Assembly: GCA_017656145.1 (NCBI GenBank)
Contig: JACDOI010000009.1
Location: 1-64,000 of the forward strand
Direction: 5' to 3'
DNA from: Bacillota bacterium
GTDB taxonomy: Bacteria > Bacillota > Limnochordia > Limnochordales > ZCTH02-B6
Length of the DNA stretch: 64,000 bases
The position numbers and the translations under genes are program-made. This document shows positions 17,660 to 25,517 of the stretch, one piece after another (the first letter of the stretch is position 1; every line of letters starts with the position of its first letter). The notes beneath the pieces are model-generated. The model did no database searches. It was not told where the DNA came from and saw nothing but the letters and a program-made list of their open reading frames with translations.

Positions 17660-18262
17660 TCATCGTTCCTTGCTGTTGGCCACCTGCATCTCCAGTTCCC
17701 GCAGTTCCCGGGTGCAGGCTTGCAGCTCTTGCTGGGCCATGCGCTGAAACGCGGCCAGCTCCGCGCGGCGGGCGGGATCGCCGGCCTCCATCATCCGGCG
17801 GCATTCGTTGTATATGTCCAGAGCCCGGTCGATCCGGGCCCGCAGGTCCAAGATGCGCTCTTCCGCGGTCCGGACCCCGGCCGTGCGCCCGGCGACCACG
17901 TCCGCGTACGACTCGACCAGGGACTGCTGGAAGTCCTCGTTCTCCTCGCTGCCGTCGAACGCCAGCTTGACGCAGATCGGGTCATCCCGCTGGGCCAGGG
18001 CCGACGCCAAGGTTAGCGGATCGGGAATCGTCATGCCTCCCACCTTGGCGTGCCAAGCGGGCGCGGGCCATACCCGGGCCCGACCCAGATTGATCTGCAG
18101 CGCGATGGGAGCTCCTTCGAGGTTGCGGACGAAATGCACTCGCTGGACAGCGCCCATCAGCATGCCGAACAGGTATACCAGCATGGCATCGGGGTAGGCG
18201 GCGATGGAAAGCTGCTGCAGCACCCGGACCTTTCGTCGCAGTTCGTCGACCATGCCCTCCAT
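17660..18262 (-). CDS. hypothetical protein, distantly YpiB-like (UPF0302 plus IDEAL)
   Basis: 200-residue soluble protein without membrane segments. The order of features recalls Bacillus YpiB: a VHFV-containing N-terminal part (MGAVQRVHFVRNL), a central CVKLAFDGS strand in the position of IYIQLNF, and a C-terminal RIDRALDIYNECRRMMEAGD stretch resembling an IDEAL motif, followed by a probable coiled coil rich in Gln/Glu/Arg. The match is weak and by eye, so the family assignment is only a suggestion. A divergent promoter lies at 18337-18365. The ATG at 18262 lacks a clean ribosome site and may be a few codons off. Confidence 0.6.
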   Translation of the reverse strand: MEGMVDELRRKVRVLQQLSIAAYPDAMLVYLFGMLMGAVQRVHFVRNLEGAPIALQINLGRARVWPAPAWHAKVGGMTIPDPLTLASALAQRDDPICVKLAFDGSEENEDFQQSLVESYADVVAGRTAGVRTAEERILDLRARIDRALDIYNECRRMMEAGDPARRAELAAFQRMAQQELQACTRELRELEMQVANSKER

Positions 18263-18336
18263 CTCCCGCGGTGCCCGTCGTCGTTCCCGCGTGTTCGCCG
18301 CGGTGTCGTCGCTTGTGCTGCGGCGGGAACACGATC

Positions 18337-18365
18337 AGCGTATCAATTGGAAGAAGAGCTGTCAA
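18337..18365 (-). promoter_or_regulatory. minus-strand promoter for the YpiB-like gene
   Basis: On the minus strand TTGACA (18365-18360) and TACGCT (18342-18337) are separated by 17 bases, about 75 bases upstream of the start at 18262. The -35 box is consensus and the -10 box matches 4 of 6 positions. Confidence 0.6.
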
Positions 18366-18402
18366 CGAAGGCAACCGGCTCCGGGGCTGCCAAGCCCTTT
18401 CG

Positions 18403-18432
18403 TTGACACTGTTCGCGGGCCCGAATTACAAT
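18403..18432 (+). promoter_or_regulatory. promoter of the ABC exporter gene
   Basis: TTGACA at 18403-18408 and TACAAT at 18427-18432 with an 18-base spacer give a near-consensus promoter about 30 bases before the GTG start. It is divergent from the promoter at 18337-18365, with 37 bases between the two -35 boxes. Confidence 0.75.
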
Positions 18433-18461
18433 GATTGTGCTTATGGTACAGGAGGATTCGA

Positions 18462-20213
18462 GTGCGAACGCTTCGGATCGTTTGGCAATGGGTCAGGCCG
18501 TACCGCGGGCGGCTGGCTTTGTCTTTGATTTTGGTCGCCCTGCAGGCGGTCATCGCGGTGGCCCTTCCCTTGTTGCTGGGCAAGGGATTGGTCGACTACG
18601 TCCTGCTGCAGATGCGGGATCCCGCCATCCTGGCGCTGGCCGCATGCTTGGCGGTGGGGCTTGTGGCCGTCAAAGGGCTCGTCTCCTACGGCCAGGTATA
18701 CTGGATGAACTTCATCGGCCAGCGCCTGGTGACCGAGCTGAGAAGCGCGCTGTACGATCATCTTCTCAAGTTGCCCCTGGACTTTTATTCCCGCCGACGC
18801 AGCGGCGAGCTGGTTTCCCGGATGACCAACGACGTGGCCGCGGTGCAGCAGGCGGTCTCGCTCAGCATCGGCGAGGTGTTCCAATATAGCCTCGTGCTGG
18901 TGGGCACCCTCGCGGCCATTTTCTGGATCCACTGGAAGCTGGCCCTCATTTCCCTGGCGGTGTTGCCCCTTGCAGGCTTGGCCATCAGCCGGTACGGCCA
19001 CCGCATTCGCTCGTTCAGCGCTCGCATGCATGACCGCATCGGCGACATGGCCGCGGTTCTCTCCGAAACCATCGGAGCCATCCGGGTCGTCAAGGCATTC
19101 ACCCTCGAGGGGCTGACCCGCCGCCGGTTTCAGGAGGCCAACGAGCGCAGCTTCACCATGAGCATGAAGTCGGTGCAGGCCCAGGCCACGCTGCGGCCGG
19201 TGGTGGAGCTCATCCTGGTCAGCGGCATGGTCATCGTGTTGTGGATCGGCGGGCGGGAGGTCATCGCCGGGCGACTCACGGTCGGCGAGCTCATGTCGTT
19301 CCTCGCGTACTTGAGCATGCTGAGCCAGCCGGTGGGAGCCCTGACCCACAATTACTCGTTGCTCCAGCAGGCGGCGGCCGCCGGCGAGCGCATCGGCCGG
19401 CTTTTGGCGATGACGCCGGAGCCCCAATACGCGGCCAAGCTCGCGCGGCTTCCGCGCGTGGCGGGCCGGGTGGAGTTTGACCGGGTGTCGTTCGGATACG
19501 ACCCGCAAAAGCCGGTGCTGGAAGACATCAGCCTCGTCATCGAACCGGGCGAAACCGTAGCCCTGGTCGGACCGAGCGGTGCGGGGAAGAGCACTTTGGT
19601 GAATCTGATCGCCCGGTTTTACGATCCGTCGCAGGGGACTGTGCGGGTGGACGGCCACGACTTGCGCACCGTCGATCCCCAGTCGCTGCGGCGCCAGATC
19701 GGACTCGTGCCCCAGGATCCGGTGTTGTTTGGCATTAGCATCGCGGAAAACATCGCCGTCAGCGCGCCCGGGGCCGGCATGGACCAGATCCGGCAGGCGG
19801 CCGAGTTGGCCAACGCGCACGAGTTCATCACCCGGTTGCCGCAAGGATACGATACGGTGGCCGGCGAGCGGGGCACCAACCTTTCCGGCGGGCAGCGACA
19901 GCGCATCGCCATCGCCCGGGCCATCATGGGCGATCCCCGCATCCTGATCCTGGACGAGGCCACCTCCGCCCTGGACAGCGAGTCAGAAGCGGCCATTTAC
20001 GCCGCATTGAGCCGCATCCGCCAGGGCCGCACCGTCATCCTCATCGCCCACCGGGCGTCCACCATCCGGCTTGCCGACCGCGTCATCGTGCTGGACCGGG
20101 GCCGCATTGTCCAGCAAGGCACCCACCAGGAGTTGATCCAGCGCCCGGGCTTGTACCGGCGACTCTATGCAGAGCTTCTGGGTGGAGATTTGGCGATGGG
20201 GGCGGGAGCGTAA
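18462..20213 (+). CDS. ABC transporter, fused permease/ATPase (MsbA/BmrA-type exporter)
   Basis: 583-residue half transporter that would export lipids, drugs or peptides as a homodimer. The N-terminal half has six membrane helices with the family segment LPLDFYSRRRSGELVSRMTND (in part). The ATPase has Walker A GPSGAGKST, Q-loop VPQDPVLF, signature LSGGQRQR, Walker B ILILDEATSALD and the switch His in AHRAST. GTG at 18462 is chosen because AGGAGG lies 6 bases upstream. It stands alone behind its own promoter, so a homodimer is likely. The substrate is not predictable. Confidence 0.95.
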   Translation: MRTLRIVWQWVRPYRGRLALSLILVALQAVIAVALPLLLGKGLVDYVLLQMRDPAILALAACLAVGLVAVKGLVSYGQVYWMNFIGQRLVTELRSALYDHLLKLPLDFYSRRRSGELVSRMTNDVAAVQQAVSLSIGEVFQYSLVLVGTLAAIFWIHWKLALISLAVLPLAGLAISRYGHRIRSFSARMHDRIGDMAAVLSETIGAIRVVKAFTLEGLTRRRFQEANERSFTMSMKSVQAQATLRPVVELILVSGMVIVLWIGGREVIAGRLTVGELMSFLAYLSMLSQPVGALTHNYSLLQQAAAAGERIGRLLAMTPEPQYAAKLARLPRVAGRVEFDRVSFGYDPQKPVLEDISLVIEPGETVALVGPSGAGKSTLVNLIARFYDPSQGTVRVDGHDLRTVDPQSLRRQIGLVPQDPVLFGISIAENIAVSAPGAGMDQIRQAAELANAHEFITRLPQGYDTVAGERGTNLSGGQRQRIAIARAIMGDPRILILDEATSALDSESEAAIYAALSRIRQGRTVILIAHRASTIRLADRVIVLDRGRIVQQGTHQELIQRPGLYRRLYAELLGGDLAMGAGA

Positions 20214-20219
20214 TCTCTT

Positions 20220-20239
20220 CGGCAAAGCCGCCTCTTTTT
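20220..20239 (+). terminator. weak hairpin with T-tract after the ABC exporter
   Basis: CGGC-AAA-GCCG followed by CCTCTTTTT begins 7 bases after the ABC exporter stop. The stem is only four pairs, so this is a low-strength intrinsic terminator at best. The rest of the gap to 20474 holds no evident gene. Confidence 0.35.
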
Positions 20240-20474
20240 CGCCGGTCACATGTCGCTGTCCTTTCTGCAGAACGGGCGGCCAGCATCATAACCCCGTCGC
20301 AGCCCTGTCCCCCGCGGCCCGATTCGCGGCCAGCTGGCTTGGAACTCCCGCAGGCGTCGCGGGAGAGGAAAACCGGGCTGAAGAAGAAGGAAGAGGCTCA
20401 CAAAAGGATAAAATTACCGATAGCGCTTCCAAGGGTCAAAGGACGCCCGTGGAGGACTTTTGGGGAGATGGGGG

Positions 20475-21161
20475 ATGGGATTGCCGAACCCCGACTGCGC
20501 CCGGGCAGTATCCATTTCGTCCCGCGCCGAGCTCGTCTACAAGTCGTTGCGCGACGACATACTTCGCAACCGGCTGCGGCCTGGCGAGCGATTGTCGGAA
20601 GAGCGCATCGGCCGGCAGCTCCAGGTCAGCCGCACGCCGGTGCGGGAGGCCCTCAAACGGCTGCACGCGGAGGGACTGGTGGAGATTACGCCGCACCGGG
20701 GAGCGGTGGTGCGGGATCCGAGCGGTGAAGATCTGGCGGAACTGTGCGCCGTCCGGGAGGTTTTAGAAGGGCTGAGCGGCCGGCTCGCGGCCAAGGCCAT
20801 CTCCAGCGTGGAGTTGTATACCCTTGAGCAGCTGATCGAGGAAATGGACCGGACCATCGCGGGAGGCAACCTGGATGAACTGATAGAGTTGAATTTCGAG
20901 TTCCACCACACCATTTGGGTGGCCAGCCGAAACCGGTATCTGGTCCAGCAACTGCGGCAGTTGAGGCAGTTTATCTTCCGGCTCCAGGACTCCTCCCTGA
21001 AATATTCCGCCAGAACCAAGGAAGCTCAGGAAGAGCACCGGGCGCTGTTTCAGGCCATTCAGGCGGGCGACCCGGACGAAGCCGAGCGCCTGGCCCGGGA
21101 ACACTTCCGGAAAAGCGAAATGGTTCGCATAATTCTGTGGCATAGAGCCCGCTACAGCTAG
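20475..21161 (+). CDS. GntR-family regulator, FCD subfamily (first copy)
   Basis: 228-residue transcription factor with an N-terminal winged helix (SLRDDILRNRLRPGERLSEE, VSRTPVREALKRLHAEGLVE) and a C-terminal FCD ligand domain (VREVLEGLSGRLAA to EEHRALFQAIQAGD). FCD-type regulators usually sense organic acids and control their catabolism. The His in NFEFHHTIW and the later EEHRAL His match the metal-binding positions of the FCD fold. ATG at 20475 has GGGGAG 7 bases upstream. It precedes a broken enoyl-CoA hydratase gene and is clearly paralogous to the regulator at 21923. Confidence 0.92.
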   Translation: MGLPNPDCARAVSISSRAELVYKSLRDDILRNRLRPGERLSEERIGRQLQVSRTPVREALKRLHAEGLVEITPHRGAVVRDPSGEDLAELCAVREVLEGLSGRLAAKAISSVELYTLEQLIEEMDRTIAGGNLDELIELNFEFHHTIWVASRNRYLVQQLRQLRQFIFRLQDSSLKYSARTKEAQEEHRALFQAIQAGDPDEAERLAREHFRKSEMVRIILWHRARYS

Positions 21162-21233
21162 CCTTTTCCGGGTTCTCGGCCCGGAAGCGGGCAAGGTGAA
21201 GCCGGGAAACGTTGCCGAAGGAGGTTCGGGGGC

Positions 21234-21692
21234 GTGGCGTGGCCGGCGTACTCTTGCCTCGAGATTGTCCCCGAAGAGCCTGTCGTTGTGGTTCGCATCA
21301 ACCGGCCCGAGGCGGCCAACGCGCTCAACCGGGCCGCCGCCGCTGCGCTCAAGGACGCCGTGGAGCGGGTAAATCGCTCTGAGTCGTTACGGGCCATGGT
21401 GCTGACCGGCAAGGGCGACCGGGCCTTTTGCGCGGGCGCGGATTTGAAGGAGCGGCGGGAATGGCGCGGCCGGGAATACGAAGCCCGGCGGCCGCTTGTG
21501 GAGCTTTGGCGGGTTATGGACGCCTTGAGCAAGCCGCTGGTCATGGCGGTGAACGGCCACGCGGTGGGCGGCGGGTTCGAGATGCTGTTTTTGGCCGACG
21601 CGGTCATTGCCAGCGAGCAGGCCCACATGTGGCTGCCGGAAGTAGGGTGGGGAGGCGGAGCGGCAGGCGCGGCTGGCCAAATTCGTCAATAA
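21234..21692 (+). pseudogene. truncated enoyl-CoA hydratase/isomerase (crotonase family)
   Basis: 152 codons cover only the N-terminal 60% of a crotonase (normal 255-265). The start VVVVRINRPEAANALN, the oxyanion loop AFCAGADLKE and the region NGHAVGGGFEMLFLADAVIA through EVGWG are intact. After GWG the sequence changes to GGAAGAAGQIRQ and stops. The expected PGAGGTxRLPR helix and the C-terminal trimerisation helices are not found in any frame before the next gene. A 26-base poly-G tract lies 150 bases further on. Either a deletion has destroyed the gene or the assembly is wrong here. TTG/GTG start assignment is uncertain. Confidence 0.75.
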
Positions 21693-21844
21693 GGACAAAG
21701 AGCCGGGACGGCCCCCGGACAGCCAGTGAGGCCGTTCCCGGCGAGGGCGCCCGGCTTGGCACCGGGCGCCAGCTGCTATACGGCGGTGCGCGCCGCCGGC
21801 CGGAGTGGGTGCCGGGGGGCCCCGCCGCCGCCCCCGGGGCCCGC

Positions 21845-21870
21845 GGGGGGGGGGGGGGGGGGGGGGGGGG
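21845..21870 (+). repeat. 26-base poly-G homopolymer in a GC-only low-complexity stretch
   Basis: An uninterrupted run of 26 G, preceded by about 50 bases made almost only of G and C. No other homopolymer of this size occurs in the window. It lies between the truncated hydratase and the second GntR gene. Such runs are a known signature of sequencing or assembly error, though a genuine phase-variable tract is possible. Confidence 0.9.
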
Positions 21871-21922
21871 CGGCCCGGCGCCCGGCGGGGAGGCCGGGGC
21901 GGGTCATCGAAGGAGGGAACGT

Positions 21923-22597
21923 GTGCGGATGGGTCACGACGGCCGGTCCCGCGGGATCATGGTGTACGAACTGGTCCGCGATTGGATTAGCGCCGGAATG
22001 ATACGGCCTGGAGAGCGGCTGTCGGAGGAGGACCTGGCCCGGCGGGCGGGCGTCAGCCGGACGCCGGTCCGGGAGGCGCTGAAACGGTTGGAGGCCGAGG
22101 GATTCGTGCAGATCATCCCGTATCGGGGCGTCATCGTGGCCGAGCCGTCCGAGGACGAGCTGGCGGAACTTGGCGTCGTCCGGGAGTGCTTGGAAGAGCT
22201 TGCGGCCCGCCTGGCCGCCCAGTCCATTACCCATGCGGAAATTTTTGCGCTGGAGGCCATGGAGGAAGAATTCGAGGCAGCGGTGGCGGCGGGGGACGTG
22301 GCCCGCATGACGGAGACAAACCAGAAGCTGCATGAAGCCGTCTGGCGGGCCGGTCGCAACCGCGTCCTGGTGCAGCTTCTGCGTCGGCTCCGGGACCGGA
22401 ACATCCGCCACCAGGCTACCATCTTCTCGCTGCGCTCCCGCCGGGAGGCGTCGTGCGAGGAGCATCGGGCTTTGATTCAGGCGCTGAAGGACGGGGATCC
22501 GGACCGGGCCGCGGCGCTGGCGCGGATTCACTTCCAGCGGGCTGAAGCGGCCCGCTTGCGGCTGCGGCGCGGGCTCGTCGCGGATTCAGCGGGCTGA
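21923..22597 (+). CDS. GntR-family regulator, FCD subfamily (second copy)
   Basis: 224-residue winged-helix regulator (MIRPGERLSEEDLARRAGVS, RTPVREALKRLEAEGFVQ) with an FCD effector domain (VRECLEELAARLAA, NQKLHEAVWRAGRN, EEHRALIQALKDGD). Strong resemblance to the regulator at 20475 along the whole length indicates duplication. GTG at 21923 lies 5 bases after AGGAGGG; ATG at 21929 is the alternative. The 3' end is 12 bases from the convergent glutaryl-CoA dehydrogenase. It may control that gene or the damaged hydratase locus. Ligand unknown. Confidence 0.9.
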   Translation: MRMGHDGRSRGIMVYELVRDWISAGMIRPGERLSEEDLARRAGVSRTPVREALKRLEAEGFVQIIPYRGVIVAEPSEDELAELGVVRECLEELAARLAAQSITHAEIFALEAMEEEFEAAVAAGDVARMTETNQKLHEAVWRAGRNRVLVQLLRRLRDRNIRHQATIFSLRSRREASCEEHRALIQALKDGDPDRAAALARIHFQRAEAARLRLRRGLVADSAG

Positions 22598-22609
22598 CCC
22601 CAGCCCGCC

Positions 22610-23764
22610 TCAAAGCGCGCTCCAACCGGTGATCTCCCGGCCGAGGATCAACGTGTGGATGTCATAGGTGCCTTCGTACGTATCCACCGTTTCGAGGTTG
22701 GCCGCGTGCCGGATGGCCTGATGTCCCAAGGTGATGCCGTACGCGCCGAGAATGGTGCGGGCCTGCCGGGCGATCTGGAGCGCCTGTCGCACGTTGTTGC
22801 GCTTGGCCATGGATACTTGCGTGTAATGGAGCTGTCCTTCATCCTTGAGCCGCCCGAGGCGGTAGGCGACAAGCTGCGCTTTGGTCAGCTCCGTCAACAT
22901 GTCCGCGAGCCGTTCCTGGATGATCTGGCGGGCGGCGATGGGCCGGCCGAACGACTCCCGGCCGAGCGCATACTGCAAGGCTTCCTCGTAACACGCCCGG
23001 GCCGCGCCGACAGCGCCCCAGGCGATGCCGTACCGGGCTTGGGTGAGGCATTCCAGCGGGGCCCGGAGTCCCCGGGCGCCGGGCAGCAGCGCCTCGTCCC
23101 CGACCCGCACGCCGTCGAGAAACAGCTGCGCGGTGTCCGAAAGCCGCATGGACGCTTTGTCCTTAATGGCCGCGGCGCTGAATCCGGGTGCGGACGTTTC
23201 CACGAGAAATCCCCGGATCTCGCCGTCGTCGTCCTTGGCCCAAATGACGGCCACATCCGCGAGAGTGCCGTTGGTAATCCACATTTTGGTGCCTGACAAC
23301 ACCCACCCGCCGTCCTGCCGGCGGGCGCGCGTTTGCATCGCGGCCGGGTCTGAGCCCGCGGTCGTCTCGGTGAGGCCGAAGCAGCCCACCGCCTCGCCCC
23401 GGGCAAGGCGCGGCAACCAGTACCGCCGCTGCTCCTCGCTGCCGAACCGGTAGATGGGATACATGACCAGGGCGCCTTGCACCGACGCGAAGCTGCGCAC
23501 CCCCGAGTCGCCGGCCTCAAGCTCCTGCATGATGAGGCCGTACGCGACGTTGCTCACGCCCGCACCGCCGTACTCCTCAGGCAAGTTGGCGCCGAGCAAG
23601 CCCATTTCGCCGAACCGGCGGGGCCATTCGGCCGGAAACTCCCCCCGCTCCCACAGCTTGCCGGCCCGGGGCGCGATGGTCTCATCCACAAACCGCCGGA
23701 CCGTATCCCGCACCTCCCGTTCTTCAGGCGCCAACAAATCGTCGATTCGGAAAAAATCGGTCAC
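22610..23764 (-). CDS. gcdH: glutaryl-CoA dehydrogenase-like acyl-CoA dehydrogenase
   Basis: 384-residue FAD enzyme expected to oxidise and decarboxylate glutaryl-CoA to crotonyl-CoA, feeding electrons to ETF. Acyl-CoA dehydrogenase motifs are CFGLTETTAGSDP and MWITNG. The glutaryl-CoA dehydrogenase branch is indicated by SVQGALVMYPIYRFG, NNVRQALQIARQ and the catalytic Glu in TYEGTYDIHTLILGR. GTG at 23764 has GGAGG about 8 bases upstream. It stands alone on the minus strand, convergent with the second GntR gene. The nearby crotonase remnant would have acted one step later in the same pathway. Confidence 0.88.
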   Translation of the reverse strand: MTDFFRIDDLLAPEEREVRDTVRRFVDETIAPRAGKLWERGEFPAEWPRRFGEMGLLGANLPEEYGGAGVSNVAYGLIMQELEAGDSGVRSFASVQGALVMYPIYRFGSEEQRRYWLPRLARGEAVGCFGLTETTAGSDPAAMQTRARRQDGGWVLSGTKMWITNGTLADVAVIWAKDDDGEIRGFLVETSAPGFSAAAIKDKASMRLSDTAQLFLDGVRVGDEALLPGARGLRAPLECLTQARYGIAWGAVGAARACYEEALQYALGRESFGRPIAARQIIQERLADMLTELTKAQLVAYRLGRLKDEGQLHYTQVSMAKRNNVRQALQIARQARTILGAYGITLGHQAIRHAANLETVDTYEGTYDIHTLILGREITGWSAL

Positions 23765-23881
23765 GTCCCCGCCTCCTTCCGGAGTGGCCCAAACCTGGCT
23801 CCGGGCCTCCGTACCGGATATACGCCGCTATACGCCGCTCAACTTCCGGGCTCCTGCGCCAAGGCGGCCGGACTGTTCTCC

Positions 23882-24640
23882 TCAGTCCGCCCGCCGGTAG
23901 CGCAAGAACAGCTCGTGCTCGTGGCAGTACGCGCTGACCAGAGCAAGCCGGGGCATCGGCGCGAGTACCCCCGGCCCTTCGACCATCGTCAAATCGCGGC
24001 TTCCGCCCGCAATGCGGGGTGTGAGCGTCCAGAAAATTTCGTCCAGCAATCCCGCGGCCAAGCAATCCTGGTTGAACCGGGGCCCCCCTTCGGATAAGAG
24101 GCGCCGCACGCCGTACGTTTCATAAAGCAGGCGAAACGCCGAGGGAATGTCCACCCGGGGGCCGGAAACGACGTGGACGTCAGCCGCTTTCCGCAAGGCG
24201 GCCAGCTTGTCGAGAGGAACGGTGCTCGCGGCAATGACCAGCGGGCGGCGCGGGGCGCCCTGGAAATAGGGCGAATCCAGCGGCAAGTCGCCGGAGGCGG
24301 TGATGACCACCGCCAGGGGCTGGCGGGCGAGTCCCCGGGCGATGCGCCGGTGCTCGAGCTCGGGAGGGACGCCGGGGTAGTGGGGATCCGCCCGTACCGT
24401 CTCAGCCCCCCGGATGACCGCGTCGAACGCCTGGCGCAAGCGGCCCATGAGCGCCCGGTCCAGACGGCTGCCGATGGGTTCCCGGATGCGGTTTTCGTCC
24501 AAGGTGGTCTTGCCGTCCACGGTGCTGACCATGTTTAAGGCCGTGTACGGGCGCCCGTCGCGGCCTTCGGGCAGCTCCAGGTCGTCGTAGATGGACAGCG
24601 GTTCCACGCGGCCGCCGACCGCGGGAAAGAGGCGTTGCAT
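23882..24640 (-). CDS. RibD C-terminal-like reductase (dihydrofolate reductase fold)
   Basis: 252-residue NADPH-dependent reductase of the RibD_C family, without the N-terminal deaminase domain of full RibD. Motifs seen are TALNMVSTVDGKTT, AVIRGAETVRADPH, and the C-terminal LLSEGGPRFNQDCLAAGLLDEIFWTLTP (in part). Stand-alone members include archaeal-type riboflavin reductases and unrelated reductases, so a role in riboflavin synthesis is possible but unproven; no rib genes are nearby. Its ATG overlaps the stop of the upstream thermonuclease by one base, so the two are probably translated together. Confidence 0.85.
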   Translation of the reverse strand: MQRLFPAVGGRVEPLSIYDDLELPEGRDGRPYTALNMVSTVDGKTTLDENRIREPIGSRLDRALMGRLRQAFDAVIRGAETVRADPHYPGVPPELEHRRIARGLARQPLAVVITASGDLPLDSPYFQGAPRRPLVIAASTVPLDKLAALRKAADVHVVSGPRVDIPSAFRLLYETYGVRRLLSEGGPRFNQDCLAAGLLDEIFWTLTPRIAGGSRDLTMVEGPGVLAPMPRLALVSAYCHEHELFLRYRRAD

Positions 24641-25464
24641 CAGTCCATCACCTCGATCTGTTCGGGAACCTGCACACTGATTTGGGGCTGGCGTTGAAAT
24701 CGTTCCACAAGCCCCTTGACCCGAACCCGCCGGCCGGCGTACCGGAGCTCCGGGGGTTCCGGAAACAGCGGCCGGAACGGGCGGCGGATGATGACGACGA
24801 AGTCTCGCCGCGGGTCAGGCCCGAAGTTGAGGAACGCAATGCCGCTTTCCGGGTCGAAATGGGCCCGGTGCACGACGCCTTCGACGGTAGCCGGAAGCCC
24901 GATGTACGATCCGGCCCGGTCTGCGGCCACAATCCGGGCGGCCGCTTGCCCCCACAACCCTCGACCCTCGACGACGGCCGCCCGCTGCCCCTCCAGGATG
25001 GATTGCGCCCGGCGGTCGTTGGGCGGCGCGACGAACGCCACGGCCATCCCTTCCCGGACGAGCCGCTCGTTGACGAAGACGTCGCCCGCGTATACGTATG
25101 CCAGGAGGCGGCCGTATTGGTCGCGGGCCTCCGCGTCCAGCTCAAGGCGCACCCTGGCGCCGTCTATCATTTGCCGGTTGGCCTCCCGGGCGGCCCAGCC
25201 GGGTCCTTCCCGGCGGTCCCGCTCCAGTTCCGGCGCGTCGATGCCGATGTAGCGTACGGTTTCCTCCCGGCCGCCGGTGCGCACCACCGCGGTATCGCCG
25301 TCGATTACCCGGACCACCGCTGCCTCAAAGGTCCGGCCCGGACGCTCCGGCGGGGCACCCGGCGGGCCGGGCCACAGCAGGCGGATGGCCAGGGCAGCCG
25401 CCCCAACGAGGACCAACAGGCCAAGAGGCAGTCGCCGTGCCGGCCGCTGACCGGGTCTGTCCAT
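24640..25464 (-). CDS. thermonuclease (SNase-like) with C-terminal extension
   Basis: 274-residue staphylococcal-nuclease-like protein. Residues about 12-30 form a membrane anchor or signal. The OB-fold nuclease domain follows (VVRVIDGDTAVV, VRYIGIDAPEL, RLLAYVYAGDVFVNERLVREGMA). Metal-binding Asp residues and the first active-site Arg region are present. After about residue 175 there is an extra domain of 95 residues (VEGVVHRAHFDPESGIAFLNFG, RRVRVKGLVERFQRQPQISV) that looks like a second OB-type nucleic-acid-binding fold. Cleavage of extracytoplasmic DNA or RNA is the likely role. No clear ribosome site precedes ATG 25464. Confidence 0.88.
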   Translation of the reverse strand: MDRPGQRPARRLPLGLLVLVGAAALAIRLLWPGPPGAPPERPGRTFEAAVVRVIDGDTAVVRTGGREETVRYIGIDAPELERDRREGPGWAAREANRQMIDGARVRLELDAEARDQYGRLLAYVYAGDVFVNERLVREGMAVAFVAPPNDRRAQSILEGQRAAVVEGRGLWGQAAARIVAADRAGSYIGLPATVEGVVHRAHFDPESGIAFLNFGPDPRRDFVVIIRRPFRPLFPEPPELRYAGRRVRVKGLVERFQRQPQISVQVPEQIEVMD

Positions 25465-25517
25465 GGCGAACCAGTTCGGCGGGACTAGGGAAAAATTCCT
25501 GCCGGCGCAGGGCCGGT

